Part shown: piece by piece, positions 17,375 to 26,246 of the stretch | Position numbering within the stretch: position 1 is the stretch's first letter | Layout of the letters: each line of letters starts with the position of its first letter | From: Dethiosulfovibrio russensis | GTDB lineage: Bacteria; Synergistota; Synergistia; Synergistales; Dethiosulfovibrionaceae | Length of the DNA stretch: 64,000 nt | Assembly: GCF_021568855.1 (NCBI RefSeq) | Contig: NZ_JAKGUG010000002.1 | Span: 186,001-250,000 of the forward strand | Reading direction: 5' to 3' | The notes under the pieces: model-generated | What the model was told of the DNA's origin: nothing | The model's input: the letters and a program-made list of their open reading frames with translations, nothing else | Database searches by the model: none | Program-made: the position numbers and the translations under genes

Positions 17375-18325
17375 TTAGAAAGACACCTTCCCGCAGCCGC
17401 TTTTCTCCACCCCGTCCTTGACCCAGGCTTTTTCCTCGTCCGACAAGGGCAGAACAGGCTTGCGCATGAGAGCGGATTTGAATATCCCCCTCTGGACCAA
17501 GGCTTCCTTCATACGAGCGTGAGCCTCACCAGAAGGCTGTCCTCCACCGTATATGGCCTGAGAAATTGGATGTATCCTATCATCGTACTCTCGAATTTTT
17601 TTGAAATTCCCTGCCTTCATCGCTTTCCAGGCTTCTGTTATGAGCTCTGGGATACACCCAGCAAAACCTATCAAAGCTCCGTCCACTCCCGGGAACATGG
17701 AGGTCAGCAGCGTCTCGTCGTGACAGGTTATTAGAGAACATTCAGGAGCCTTTTCCCGCATGACTCTGATATCGTGTTCATAAAGGGCGGTCACCCTGGT
17801 ACCCATCTTTATGCATTTCACGTGCTCTATCTCGTTTGCCATCTTAACCAGTGTCTCCACGGGGTAGAAAGCCTTAGACGTGGCTGGGTAAAGGTGGACG
17901 ATGACATCGATGTCGGCGCCTTCGGCGACATCCTTGACGTATTCAAAGGGCGCATCGGGGTTCATCCCGAAACGAAGCCACATATGCGGAGGCATCAGGA
18001 GAATTCCATCTGCGCCTGCCTCCTTGACTTCCTTAGCCATCTCTATGGACTCCGCCGTATTCTCGCAGTTTATGCCAGAGATTATCATCACCCGATCGCC
18101 AACCTCGTCCGATACGATCTCGACCACCCGTTTTCTCTCCGATCTGGTCAAAGACGTGATCTCTCCGGTATGGCCGTTGCAGACAAGACCGCCGATCTCG
18201 TCAAAAGAGGCCAACCAGCGAACGTATTTGCGCAACTCAGGTTCGTCGATACCGTAATCATCCGTCAAGGGTATACATATAGCGGGAAAAATCGTCTTCC
18301 AGTTTATGCTCTTCGTTTTGCTCAT
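17375..18325 (-). CDS. DapA/NanA-family lyase or aldolase
   Basis: 316 residues of the dihydrodipicolinate synthase TIM-barrel family (ICIPLTDDYGIDEPELRKYV, CNGHTGEITSLTRSERKRV). The Schiff-base lysine sits in KCIKMGTRV and the tyrosine in IVHLYPATSK, so it should be active. The family condenses or cleaves pyruvate with aldehydes, or dehydrates sugar acids. Because the gene lies in a LacI-controlled set with a transporter, catabolic cleavage of an imported acid is more likely than lysine synthesis. The start at 18325 follows AAGGAGG; the longer frame would run through the promoter. Confidence 0.85.
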   Translation of the reverse strand: MSKTKSINWKTIFPAICIPLTDDYGIDEPELRKYVRWLASFDEIGGLVCNGHTGEITSLTRSERKRVVEIVSDEVGDRVMIISGINCENTAESIEMAKEVKEAGADGILLMPPHMWLRFGMNPDAPFEYVKDVAEGADIDVIVHLYPATSKAFYPVETLVKMANEIEHVKCIKMGTRVTALYEHDIRVMREKAPECSLITCHDETLLTSMFPGVDGALIGFAGCIPELITEAWKAMKAGNFKKIREYDDRIHPISQAIYGGGQPSGEAHARMKEALVQRGIFKSALMRKPVLPLSDEEKAWVKDGVEKSGCGKVSF

Positions 18326-18395
18326 CAAAGAAACCTCCTTGTGCCCTAACGACACTTTCAAATTCAGCTTACACCGATCCAAAAACTCAAGGCCT

Positions 18396-18423
18396 AAAAT
18401 ATACAAACGTTTGCACAAGTCAA
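18396..18423 (-). promoter_or_regulatory. Promoter with LacI-type operator before the DapA-like gene
   Basis: On the minus strand, TTGACT (18418-18423), a 16-base spacer and TATTTT (18396-18401). The palindrome CAAACGTTTG at 18404-18413 lies inside the spacer, where a bound repressor would block RNA polymerase. Confidence 0.7.
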
Positions 18424-18500
18424 GTCTATATTCCCATCGGAGAGTTTGTCAATAAGAGGTGACACATATTACAAAATATTGCATCCTAAGGGTAAATAGA

Positions 18501-18527
18501 TCTCCCCACACGTTAAAAAAGGGGAGA
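18501..18527 (-). terminator. Weak hairpin after the NRAMP-like gene
   Basis: A 7-bp stem, TCTCCCC with GGGGAGA, and a 13-base loop; the T tract on the minus strand is weak. Confidence 0.3.
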
Positions 18528-18536
18528 AGAGAAAAA

Positions 18537-19835
18537 TCAAAAAGCCAGGGACAGGGAATTAACAAACTTGGGAACCACATTTATCAAAGCAAATGCCGTC
18601 AACACAAGACAAAAACAATAGCTTATTCCCATTGATACCCGTAAAAACCGAGGTGGAGCCATCTCGGGAGCCACGTCGCTACGCCATAGGATCATACATA
18701 TGAATAACCCTGCAACAGGGGTAGCTATAGCCGTGGCTACGTTTGATAAATAGATCAATTGAACCGGAGAACCTCCGTAACCATAGCAAATCAAAGCGGC
18801 AACCAAGAGAACTACTAAAGATTCCCAGCGTATGTTTTTGTCATCCAGGCCGGTAGGTTTGTCAAAACCGGCATTCAAAAGCACGACAGTTCGCTGAGTA
18901 TTGCCTAGCAATGACGAAAACGCCGCCCCTAAAAGAGCGATCCCCATGACGAATCTGGCAAAATCCCCCATTATCGGTATCAGCATATCCGCCATCTGGG
19001 CGGGATGGGTCAATGTCTTTCCAGCAGGATGCAGAACTATAGCGCCTACTAATATTATGGCAGCATCTATCAGAACAACCCCTATGACATGGGCCGAAGC
19101 ATCGGCCAACATTACTCCGTTGGATAGGTCTGCACGTTTCCATTTTTTTTCGTTCCCTAGGTATGTACCGTATATCCCCGTCATAATCGATGCATTAGTG
19201 CTTATAAAAGCCAGCGCCATCACCAAGCTTCCGGCAGGAAAGGCCCAATGAGTCAAACCATGGACGGCATAAGCCGGAGAAAACCCCCTGGTTCCAAAAA
19301 GAGTGGCATAAAAAGCACATATCATCCCTAAGATACAAACTGAGACGATTTTTTCGATCTTTGAGTATACGTTTTTAGAAAAATAACAATAAACCATTAA
19401 ACTCATCATTATCAGCGAACCAAGTTTCCAGTCCAATCCAAAAAGAAGATTCATCCCTGCACCAGTTCCGGAAATGTTCCCCATTGTAAAAAACGTACAG
19501 GCTAGGAAAGTCGCTGCTCCTACGAACTTAGCGGCAGAATCTCCGTAATAATGTCTAATGGCATGAATTATAGGCATGCCAGTCGTTAATGATATTCTAT
19601 AAGAAGCCAACATGAAGGTTATTCCCATAAAAGCGATGGGTATCAAAAGCCATAGAAGGGAATATCCGTATTGAGCTCCAAGCATAGACGCCATCGTTAT
19701 CGCTCCTGGGCCTATAACCACCCCAGTAAGCACTATACCGGGCCCCACCCGTCTTATAATCTCCAAGAATGAAAGATATCCAATCTTATCTTCTCCTGTC
19801 GTGACTGCGGAGGAAGAATGCGTATCCTGATTCAA
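18537..19835 (-). CDS. NRAMP-fold transporter lacking the metal-binding motif
   Basis: 432 residues with about 11 membrane segments; overall pattern and length fit the NRAMP/LeuT-fold family. The first-helix motif is VIGPGAITMASMLGAQYGYS, where true metal transporters have DPGN: both metal-ligand positions (Asp and Asn) are changed. The MPH motif of helix 6 is also gone (NASIMTGIYGTYLGN). A substrate other than Mn or Fe is therefore likely; by context it may be the compound used by the DapA-like enzyme. TTG start with AGGAG about 10 bases before. Base composition is more A/T-rich than its neighbours, suggesting transfer. Confidence 0.75.
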   Translation of the reverse strand: MNQDTHSSSAVTTGEDKIGYLSFLEIIRRVGPGIVLTGVVIGPGAITMASMLGAQYGYSLLWLLIPIAFMGITFMLASYRISLTTGMPIIHAIRHYYGDSAAKFVGAATFLACTFFTMGNISGTGAGMNLLFGLDWKLGSLIMMSLMVYCYFSKNVYSKIEKIVSVCILGMICAFYATLFGTRGFSPAYAVHGLTHWAFPAGSLVMALAFISTNASIMTGIYGTYLGNEKKWKRADLSNGVMLADASAHVIGVVLIDAAIILVGAIVLHPAGKTLTHPAQMADMLIPIMGDFARFVMGIALLGAAFSSLLGNTQRTVVLLNAGFDKPTGLDDKNIRWESLVVLLVAALICYGYGGSPVQLIYLSNVATAIATPVAGLFICMILWRSDVAPEMAPPRFLRVSMGISYCFCLVLTAFALINVVPKFVNSLSLAF

Positions 19836-19957
19836 GATATTTCAACTCCTTTCGGGCTACTTAAGTCATATTTTCGGATATCCCTGCTTTTACGCACATA
19901 GGACAGCCACTCAGCCGACATCTCCGTACCAAAAACGCACATAAACCTTAAAAATAC

Positions 19958-19969
19958 GCAAACGTTTGC
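19958..19969 (-). promoter_or_regulatory. LacI-type operator before the NRAMP-like gene
   Basis: Perfect 12-base palindrome GCAAACGTTTGC, directly upstream of a TATTTT -10-like element on the minus strand. It shares the core AAACGTTT with the site at 18404-18413. Confidence 0.7.
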
Positions 19970-20068
19970 AGATAACTACAGGTTTTATAGCATGCAAGAG
20001 ACCCCTCGTCAAAGAAAAAAGATTATTCCGCAAAAAGTTGCACGCCATGTTATTTCTCCAAAAACCGC

Positions 20069-20116
20069 TGAAATAATAAAAGGGACCCCGAACCGGGGTC
20101 CCTTTTATTATTTCAG
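20069..20116. terminator. Bidirectional terminator
   Basis: A long, nearly perfect stem (TAAAAGGGACCCCG with CGGGGTCCCTTTTA, continuing into AT pairs) around a 2-base centre. It follows the PH-domain gene on the minus strand. Confidence 0.85.
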
Positions 20117-20124
20117 ATAGGTTT

Positions 20125-20499
20125 TTACAGCACGGCGGCGCCGAGTATCCGATATATGTCCTCTATGCTTGAATCCTTTTTGAACTCGTAGGTAAGAGGT
20201 ATGTCCTGCCCTCTGACCCAGATCTTGAGCTCCGCGTCCAGATCGAAATGGCCGGCGCTCTCCTTGGAGAAACAGACTATGCTGCCGTATGGAACGGTCA
20301 GATAGGATATCTTTTTCCCGGTCATACCCTGTTTATCCATGACTATGAGCCTCTTGTCGGTGAAAACGAACATGTCCCTGACCAGCTTGTAAGCCGCCTG
20401 AACGTCCTCGCCCTCGATCAACATGGATGCGAACTCCTCCCGAACTTTTTCCAGATCGGTCTCGGTAGCGTGTCCCATCAAACCTCTGATAAGTCCCAT
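20125..20499 (-). CDS. Bacterial PH-domain protein
   Basis: 124 residues. The middle and end match the bacterial pleckstrin-homology pattern (MFVFTDKRLIVMDKQG, ISYLTVPYGSIVCFSKESAG, DAELKIWVRG), as in the YvbH-type family. The function of these proteins is mostly unknown. The start at 20499 has AGGAGG about 7 bases upstream; a longer frame would overlap the ABC transporter side without an RBS. It is soluble, with no signal peptide. Confidence 0.78.
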   Translation of the reverse strand: MGLIRGLMGHATETDLEKVREEFASMLIEGEDVQAAYKLVRDMFVFTDKRLIVMDKQGMTGKKISYLTVPYGSIVCFSKESAGHFDLDAELKIWVRGQDIPLTYEFKKDSSIEDIYRILGAAVL

Positions 20500-20543
20500 G
20501 ACGTCCTCCTGATCTAAGAAATATAGTTCCATTCTATACCATA

Positions 20544-21314
20544 TCAGGAACGGCACCCCACCTCTCGGTCCAGCATGGAGAGCACCTCGTAGGCCAGTTC
20601 GCCGAATCGGGGATCGGAACGACGCCTCGGCCTCTCTATAGGGACCGTGATGATCTCCCTGATCCTACCGGGCCTGGCTGACATGACGACTATCCTGTCA
20701 GCCAGAGAGACCGCCTCGTCGACGCTGTGGGTCACGAAGAGAACGGTCTTCCTGTGGGTCTCCCATATCCTCAACAGCTCGCCCTGGAGCAGTATCCTGG
20801 TATGGGCGTCCAGAGCACCGAAGGGCTCGTCCATCAGCAGGACCTCGGGGTTGTTAACCAGTGCCCTGGCGATGGCGGCCCTCTGCCTCATGCCGCCGGA
20901 AAGCTCGTAGGGATAGGCGTCGGCGAAATCCGAAAGCCCTACGAGTTCGAGATATTCCTCGACCAATCCTCCGTATGATTCGGGCTTCTCCCCTGCAAGC
21001 TCGGGCCCAAGGCCCAGATTCCCCGCCACGGTGCGCCAGGGAAGGAGGGAGTATTCCTGGAAAACCATGCCCCGCTCCCTGCCGGGACCGGATATCTCAT
21101 AACTCATATAGCGGGCCTCACCGCCAGTAGGGGTCTCCAGTCCGGCAAGTATCCTCAGCATGGTCGACTTGCCGCATCCGGAGGGGCCCACTATGCATAT
21201 GAACTCGTTCGACTTCACCTCCAGATCGACCGGAGCCAGAGCCTTGACCAGATCTCCCTTTTCGGTCACGAAGGTCTTCTCCAGCGAAGACACCGATATA
21301 ACCGGAACGGTCAT
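20544..21314 (-). CDS. ABC transporter ATPase, SsuB/TauB type
   Basis: 256 residues. Walker A is GPSGCGKSTMLRILAG, the Q-loop MVFQEYSLLPW, the signature LSGGMRQRAAIARAL and Walker B VLLMDEPFGALD, the standard pattern of nitrate/sulfonate/taurine-type importers. The start overlaps the permease stop by four bases (ATGA); an ATG at 21332 is an alternative. It powers the importer formed with the next two genes. Confidence 0.9.
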   Translation of the reverse strand: MTVPVISVSSLEKTFVTEKGDLVKALAPVDLEVKSNEFICIVGPSGCGKSTMLRILAGLETPTGGEARYMSYEISGPGRERGMVFQEYSLLPWRTVAGNLGLGPELAGEKPESYGGLVEEYLELVGLSDFADAYPYELSGGMRQRAAIARALVNNPEVLLMDEPFGALDAHTRILLQGELLRIWETHRKTVLFVTHSVDEAVSLADRIVVMSARPGRIREIITVPIERPRRRSDPRFGELAYEVLSMLDREVGCRS

Positions 21315-22147
21315 CTCGACAGCCTCTGCCATCCGAAACACCGGGCCTCCACGACTCTGAAACCCCAATCCATAAAGGCTCCGACCAGACCGATGCTCAC
21401 CATGCCTGCCACGACCACGTCGGTCCTAGCCACGGTGTAGGCGTGGGTTATGAGATACCCCACCCCGGAAAGGCTTCCTGGCAGCATCTCCGCCGAAACG
21501 AGACACATCCAGGCCACCCCCAGCCCCACTCTCATTCCCGTCACGATGGAAGGAGCGGCGGCGGGAAGAAGCACCTTTACGAAAAGGTCCCTCTCGGAGG
21601 CGCCCAAAACCCTGGACGACTCCACCAATATCTTCGGAACGTTGGAAACCCCGTATATGGTGTTGCTGAGAACGGGGTAGAACGCCCCTATGAATATGAT
21701 GAACAACATAGAAAGCTTGAGGTTGTTGAGCCATATATACCACTGCCCCTCCTCGATCCCGACCAAGGTGGCGAAGCTGGCCACTCCGAACCAGGCAAGC
21801 ACCAGAGGAACCCAGGCCAGAGGAGGAATAGGCCTGAACAGGCCGAGGAACATGTTCAAGAGACCGTAGATTCTTTTGGAGGCCCCCATGATCAATCCCA
21901 GAGGGATCGCCACTACAACGGCAAGAGAGTACCCTACGAGAACCCTCACAAGACTCACGGCGACGTTTCCTGCCATGGATCCCATGCTTATGACGTCGGT
22001 ACCGGGATGGAACAGAAGGGTTCCTACCTCCCTCAACCCCGGAAGAATCAGGTCGTTTCCGACCTGCACCGCCACCACGTTCCATAAAACGAGAAAGATA
22101 AAAGGAACCACCATGGGAGCGAACAGAGCCCCACCAGAACGTATCAT
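21311..22147 (-). CDS. ABC transporter permease, SsuC/TauC type
   Basis: 278 residues and six or so membrane segments. The coupling motif with the ATPase is seen in SSRVLGASERDLFVKVLLPAAAP, and the N-terminal part has LRPIPPLAWVP-like FRPIPPLAWVPLVLAWFG. It is the membrane part of the importer. A hairpin separates it from the binding-protein gene upstream. Confidence 0.88.
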   Translation of the reverse strand: MIRSGGALFAPMVVPFIFLVLWNVVAVQVGNDLILPGLREVGTLLFHPGTDVISMGSMAGNVAVSLVRVLVGYSLAVVVAIPLGLIMGASKRIYGLLNMFLGLFRPIPPLAWVPLVLAWFGVASFATLVGIEEGQWYIWLNNLKLSMLFIIFIGAFYPVLSNTIYGVSNVPKILVESSRVLGASERDLFVKVLLPAAAPSIVTGMRVGLGVAWMCLVSAEMLPGSLSGVGYLITHAYTVARTDVVVAGMVSIGLVGAFMDWGFRVVEARCFGWQRLSR

Positions 22148-22163
22148 CCGCAGAAACCCCTTT

Positions 22164-22200
22164 CAAAAAAAGCCCCCTCGGCAAAAAAGCCGAAGGGGAT
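22164..22200 (-). terminator. Intra-operon attenuator between binding-protein and permease genes
   Basis: On the minus strand, CCCCTTCGGC pairs with GCCGAGGGGG around a T6 loop and is followed by CTTTTTTT. Confidence 0.75.
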
Positions 22201-22219
22201 CGTCGTATATCGAATGGAC

Positions 22220-23305
22220 TTATCTCACGAAGGAGAAATCGAAGAGTCCCTCCTGGACGTCCTCAAGCCGTTTTCCGGCGAACGAGCCCTTGAACTTGCC
22301 CATCTTGTCCAGATAGGTCATGAATACTCCCGCTCCGGTTATCCAGTTCTCCGAGGGATCGGTGGTGTAGACTATGGTCGACTTCTTGGCGGCCTCCGCC
22401 GGTATGCCGATCCATCCGGCTCCCAACGTGGCGGCCTCTTCCTTGTTGTCGTTGCACCATGAACAGGTCTTGGTCATGAGATCGACGAAGGCCTTGACCA
22501 CAGGTCCGTCCGAGGCGATGGTCTCCTCCCTGGCTGCCACCACGCAGCAGGGGAAGTTGGACCACTTGCCTGCCGGAGGAAGATCCCTCAGGTCCATAAG
22601 GACCTTGCCTGCCCCTCTGAAAGCGGCCATCTCGGGGAAGGGATCGGGGCCTACCCAGGCGTCCACCTGTCCACTCGTAAGGGCGGGGATAAGGTTGGAT
22701 GTGGACTTGAGATCCACCAGAAATACGTCGGCGTCCTCTCCCATCTTCTGGGTCACGGAGATATCGTTGTCGAACATGGCGCTTTCGAATATTATCCTGG
22801 GAGCGCTGGTAGGGGAATGATATCCAACCTTTATCGGTTTATCCGAGTTCCTCAAGGCGTCCAAAAACTCATCCCACGAACCGTAGGGACTGTTTGAAGG
22901 CACCACGAGCCCTATTCCGTCGGCGTGAAGAGGGCAAAGCACCTTGACGGGGGTTCCCTTGTCCCTGGCGGTCATCATGGCCGGCAGAGATCCCATTCCG
23001 AGATCGATATGTTTCTGAGCGAAGAGAACCGCCGTCTCCGATCCGCTCTTGGCAACAACGACGTTGAGCCTGGCGACCTTCTCTCCGTCTACGAAGAGAT
23101 CGTATTTCTCCTTGGGAACTACCTGCTCCAGCCAGATACCCTGATCCTTGAGCCCTTCGCATTTCGACATAGCCACCATGAAGGGTTCGTGATGGGTGGT
23201 GAAGATGTAGCTCACCCTCACAGTTGGAACTTCGGCAGCCATGGAGGGGGACAGGGCAGCCAGACCAAGTAACACCGACAGACAAAGAACCACAAATTTT
23301 TTCAC
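22220..23305 (-). CDS. ABC transporter substrate-binding protein, NrtA/SsuA/TauA-like
   Basis: 361 residues with a signal peptide (MKKFVVLCLSVLLGLAALSP, cleaved near SMAAE). The rest is a type II periplasmic binding fold (VRVSYIFTTHHEPFMVAMSK, HIDLGMGSLPAMMTARDKG, LTSGQVDAWVGPDPFPEMAA). Its systematic relatives bind nitrate, sulfonates, taurine or thiamine precursors; the ligand cannot be told here and no riboswitch fits in the short upstream gap, which is shared with the divergent glycosylase gene. Confidence 0.85.
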   Translation of the reverse strand: MKKFVVLCLSVLLGLAALSPSMAAEVPTVRVSYIFTTHHEPFMVAMSKCEGLKDQGIWLEQVVPKEKYDLFVDGEKVARLNVVVAKSGSETAVLFAQKHIDLGMGSLPAMMTARDKGTPVKVLCPLHADGIGLVVPSNSPYGSWDEFLDALRNSDKPIKVGYHSPTSAPRIIFESAMFDNDISVTQKMGEDADVFLVDLKSTSNLIPALTSGQVDAWVGPDPFPEMAAFRGAGKVLMDLRDLPPAGKWSNFPCCVVAAREETIASDGPVVKAFVDLMTKTCSWCNDNKEEAATLGAGWIGIPAEAAKKSTIVYTTDPSENWITGAGVFMTYLDKMGKFKGSFAGKRLEDVQEGLFDFSFVR

Positions 23306-23339
23306 ACTAAAAGCTCCTTCCCGACACGAGGTGATTGTT

Positions 23340-24041
23340 ATGCGAAAAGATTATAATGTGTATTCTTGCTTCGGTCAAAACCCGGAGACGTGTTTTTCTC
23401 CGTTAGACGTAAACTTCTACGAAAGATCCTGTTTCACCGTTGCCAGAGAGCTTCTGGGATCCCTGCTGATGAGCTTCGCTGGGGGAGAGCCTACGGCCGG
23501 AAGGATAGTGGAGGTGGAGCCTTACATCGGTGCATACGACAGAGCTTGCCACGCCTGGCCCATGAAGAGGACCCCCCGCACCGAGGCCATGTTCGGTCCC
23601 GGAGGGAGGGCCTATATATTCTTCGTCTACGGCATGCACCATCAGCTGTGCGCCGTGACAGGGCCGGAGGGAACGCCGGACGCTGTGCTGATAAGGGCTC
23701 TGGAACCCATCGAGGGGATCGACGTCATGACCCGTCGGAGAAATCAGCCCATGAAAAGGCTCTGCGACGGCCCAGGGAAGCTGTGCTCCGCTCTGGCGGT
23801 CACCTCCGAGCTGTACGGAATCGACCTGACCGACCCCTCGTCGCCCCTCACGATAATGAAGGGAAATCCGATCGGAGACGACCGGATCCTGGCGGCCCCC
23901 AGGGTCGGTGTGGCCTACGCCGGACCATATGCCACGGTTCCGTGGAGGATGTATCTTAAGGACTGCCCTTGGGTCAGCGTGAAGGACCGCTCCGCCGTGC
24001 CCTACCAGTCGCTTCCGAAAAACACCTTCGGACCTAGGTAA
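23340..24041 (+). CDS. 3-methyladenine DNA glycosylase, AAG/MPG family
   Basis: 233 residues. Motifs of the alkyladenine glycosylase family are all visible: ARELLGSLL, GRIVEVEPYIGAYDRACHA (with the catalytic glutamate), GPGGRAYIFFVYGMHHQLCA and GPGKLCSALAV. It cuts the glycosidic bond of alkylated or deaminated purines to start base-excision repair. The ATG at 23340 has GAGGTG 8 bases upstream; the longer frame overlaps the divergent binding-protein gene. Confidence 0.92.
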   Translation: MRKDYNVYSCFGQNPETCFSPLDVNFYERSCFTVARELLGSLLMSFAGGEPTAGRIVEVEPYIGAYDRACHAWPMKRTPRTEAMFGPGGRAYIFFVYGMHHQLCAVTGPEGTPDAVLIRALEPIEGIDVMTRRRNQPMKRLCDGPGKLCSALAVTSELYGIDLTDPSSPLTIMKGNPIGDDRILAAPRVGVAYAGPYATVPWRMYLKDCPWVSVKDRSAVPYQSLPKNTFGPR

Positions 24042-24135
24042 AAATTTAAAAGTCGAATTCGATATATGATCCTTACTACTAGGTCGAAAAGAAGAAAAAT
24101 GATATCCTTCTCTCTAGAAAAAGGAGATGGTTGCC

Positions 24136-25479
24136 ATGTTGATCAACTTGACCCTAAACAATTTCAGACGTTACGAAAAGGCTCATTTTTGTTTTCACCC
24201 CAAGATGACCATTCTTGTAGGGGAGAACGGAAAAGGAAAGACGACCATCCTGGATGCTATAGCCGTCATGTTAGGGACCTACTTTCAGGGCTCAAAAATA
24301 AAAACCGGCCAAAGTACCGTTAAAAAAGACGACGCCCGCCTGTTGTCCGTAGAGCTCGGTGGGCAGTTCAACCTTGAACCACAGGACGACGTGTTTATAC
24401 AGGCCCGGTCGACGATCCGGAACGAAACCATAGATTGGATCAGAGAAATGGGAGACAGAGGGGGAAAAGCCAAGAATATCGTCTCCATAGGAACTCAAGA
24501 CCGAAAAAAAGCGGTTAAGGGGGAGGCCATCGATCTGCCTCTTTATCTGTATTACGGCTCAGGACGTCTATGGGATATACGCAGGAACGTGAAGACGGGA
24601 AAACCTGGATCTCGATTGGACGCTTACAGATTCTGCCTCGATCCCAAGTCGGATCAGAAGGCCTTTGAAGAATGGTTCAAGAAACTGACGCTGGCGGAGC
24701 TTCAGAAAAAAAGCAGTTTCAAAGGCATCCAGGCCGTTCGAGACGCCGTGCTCCAATGTATTCCTAACTCCAGCGATTTCTACCACGACGTAGAAAGAGA
24801 CGAGCTTATCATCGTGACAGACGAGGGTGCCATGCCTTTCGATCATCTTTCCGACGGTTACCGTAACATGGTGGCGATGGTGGCAGACATAGCCCATCGA
24901 GCCTCCAGGCTTAACCCCCATCTAGAGGAAGAAGCCGCCACAAGGACGAAAGGCATCGTGTTGATTGACGAGATAGACCTGCACCTACATCCCAAGTGGC
25001 AGAGGCGGGTCGTATCCGACCTTCAGGAAGCGTTCCCGGAGATTCAGTTCATAGCCACCACCCATTCGCCGTTTATAATACAGTCCCTTGAGCCAGGACA
25101 GGTCATAGATTTGGAAGCAACCGAAGAAAAAGCAGAAAGAACCTGCGACACCGGGGAACAGGCCTCACCTGGCACGACCGCTCCATACTCCAACAGGTCT
25201 ATAGAGGACATAGTCGAGGATATAATGGGGGTCGACATTCCTCAAAGAAGCGAGAGATATCAGAAGATGTACGATGTTGCAAAAGAATACTATAAAACAT
25301 TACGAGAGGCCCGAGACGCCGATGAAACAAGGAAAAAAGAGCTTAAAGAAAAGCTCGATCGCCTAGCAGCCCCGTTCAGCGAAAACGTGGCCTACTACGC
25401 CTTTCTGGAAGCGGAACGGATAGCCGCCGGAGTCACATCCGAAGAGGAAAAACGGGAAGACAAAAAATGCGACCGGTAG
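24136..25479 (+). CDS. ptuA: Septu defence ATPase PtuA
   Basis: 447 residues. The protein is an ABC/SMC-like ATPase of the AAA_21/AAA_23 kind: Walker A VGENGKGKTT (residues 28-37), signature LSDGYRNMVAMVADIA near 237, Walker B IVLIDEIDLHLHP near 276 and the switch TTHSPFI. It overlaps by 13 bases a gene for an HNH nuclease, the two-gene layout of the Septu anti-phage system, in which PtuA senses and PtuB cuts nucleic acid. AAGGAG sits 9 bases before the ATG at 24136; an ATG at 24127 would overlap it. More A/T-rich than flanking genes. Confidence 0.82.
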   Translation: MLINLTLNNFRRYEKAHFCFHPKMTILVGENGKGKTTILDAIAVMLGTYFQGSKIKTGQSTVKKDDARLLSVELGGQFNLEPQDDVFIQARSTIRNETIDWIREMGDRGGKAKNIVSIGTQDRKKAVKGEAIDLPLYLYYGSGRLWDIRRNVKTGKPGSRLDAYRFCLDPKSDQKAFEEWFKKLTLAELQKKSSFKGIQAVRDAVLQCIPNSSDFYHDVERDELIIVTDEGAMPFDHLSDGYRNMVAMVADIAHRASRLNPHLEEEAATRTKGIVLIDEIDLHLHPKWQRRVVSDLQEAFPEIQFIATTHSPFIIQSLEPGQVIDLEATEEKAERTCDTGEQASPGTTAPYSNRSIEDIVEDIMGVDIPQRSERYQKMYDVAKEYYKTLREARDADETRKKELKEKLDRLAAPFSENVAYYAFLEAERIAAGVTSEEEKREDKKCDR

Positions 25480-26201
25480 TTAGAGGAAAGCGTCCAAAAG
25501 AAAAGGGCAAACCTATCGAGTTAAAAAAGTATGGCTATGCCAGAGGACACCTAATACAGAGGATCGGAGAATACTGCTCATACTGCGAGACAAAATTAAA
25601 CACCTCTCTGGCTGTAGAACACGTCTTGCCCAAAAAAGCGACGGAGACATCCGAAGAGGAAGGTAAAAGGCGGGAGCTTGATTGGGATAACCTCTTGCTC
25701 GCCTGCACCAACTGCAACTCGACGAAATCGAATCAGGAAGTTTCTAGAGAGAAATGTCTCTGGCCTGACCGAGACAACACCTTCATGGCGATTGAATACT
25801 CTGAAGGCGGTTTGGTATCTCCCAACCAAGACATGCCATTGAACATAATTGAAAAAGCGGAAAAGCTAATTCAACTGGTAGGACTGGATAAAACCCCGTC
25901 GGATGAACCTATATACAGGTGGGAGGCTTCTGATCGTAGATGGCTCCACAGAAAAGAAACTTGGGATATGGCGACAAGAAAAAGAGATCAGTTAAAGAAA
26001 ATCGAACCAAGCAATGACGAAACATTTAGGAACATAATCGTCGACTTAGCTAAATCAAATGGACGCTGGAGCATTTGGATGACGGTATTTCAGAACGACG
26101 AGGACATGTGTCGACGATTGATCGACGGTTTTAACGGTACGTGTAAGGGCTGTTTCGACGATAACATGAAGCCTATACACCGAGAAGGCGGACTATGCTG
26201 A
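25467..26201 (+). CDS. ptuB: Septu defence HNH endonuclease PtuB
   Basis: 244 residues. The HNH/McrA-type site is C37-x2-C40, EH at 51-52, DN at 74-75 and C80-x2-C83 (EYCSYCETKL, LAVEHVLPKKA, WDNLLLACTNCNSTKSN). The C-terminal 150 residues have no motif that I know. The start lies within the end of ptuA, so expression is coupled. By family knowledge it is the nuclease effector of Septu; no reverse transcriptase gene lies nearby, so it is not the retron-associated version. Confidence 0.82.
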   Translation: MRPVVRGKRPKEKGKPIELKKYGYARGHLIQRIGEYCSYCETKLNTSLAVEHVLPKKATETSEEEGKRRELDWDNLLLACTNCNSTKSNQEVSREKCLWPDRDNTFMAIEYSEGGLVSPNQDMPLNIIEKAEKLIQLVGLDKTPSDEPIYRWEASDRRWLHRKETWDMATRKRDQLKKIEPSNDETFRNIIVDLAKSNGRWSIWMTVFQNDEDMCRRLIDGFNGTCKGCFDDNMKPIHREGGLC

Positions 26202-26242
26202 CCGACCCGACAGGTAGAATCATCCATCGGGCCGGTCTTTTA
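26200..26242 (+). terminator. Terminator after ptuAB
   Basis: Stem GACCGACCCGA (26200-26210) with TCGGGCCGGTC (26227-26237), one mismatch, followed by TTTT. Confidence 0.65.
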
Positions 26243-26246
26243 AAAA

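Noticed and set aside
20544-23305. Thiamine-precursor (ThiXYZ-like) transporter
   Set aside because: No TPP riboswitch or thi genes are present, and the binding protein shows no specific signature, so only the SsuABC/TauABC class is stated.
24066-24323. Possible small gene before ptuA
   Set aside because: The product is a Lys/Arg-rich shadow overlapping ptuA; no RBS and no motif, so it is not taken as a third Septu gene.
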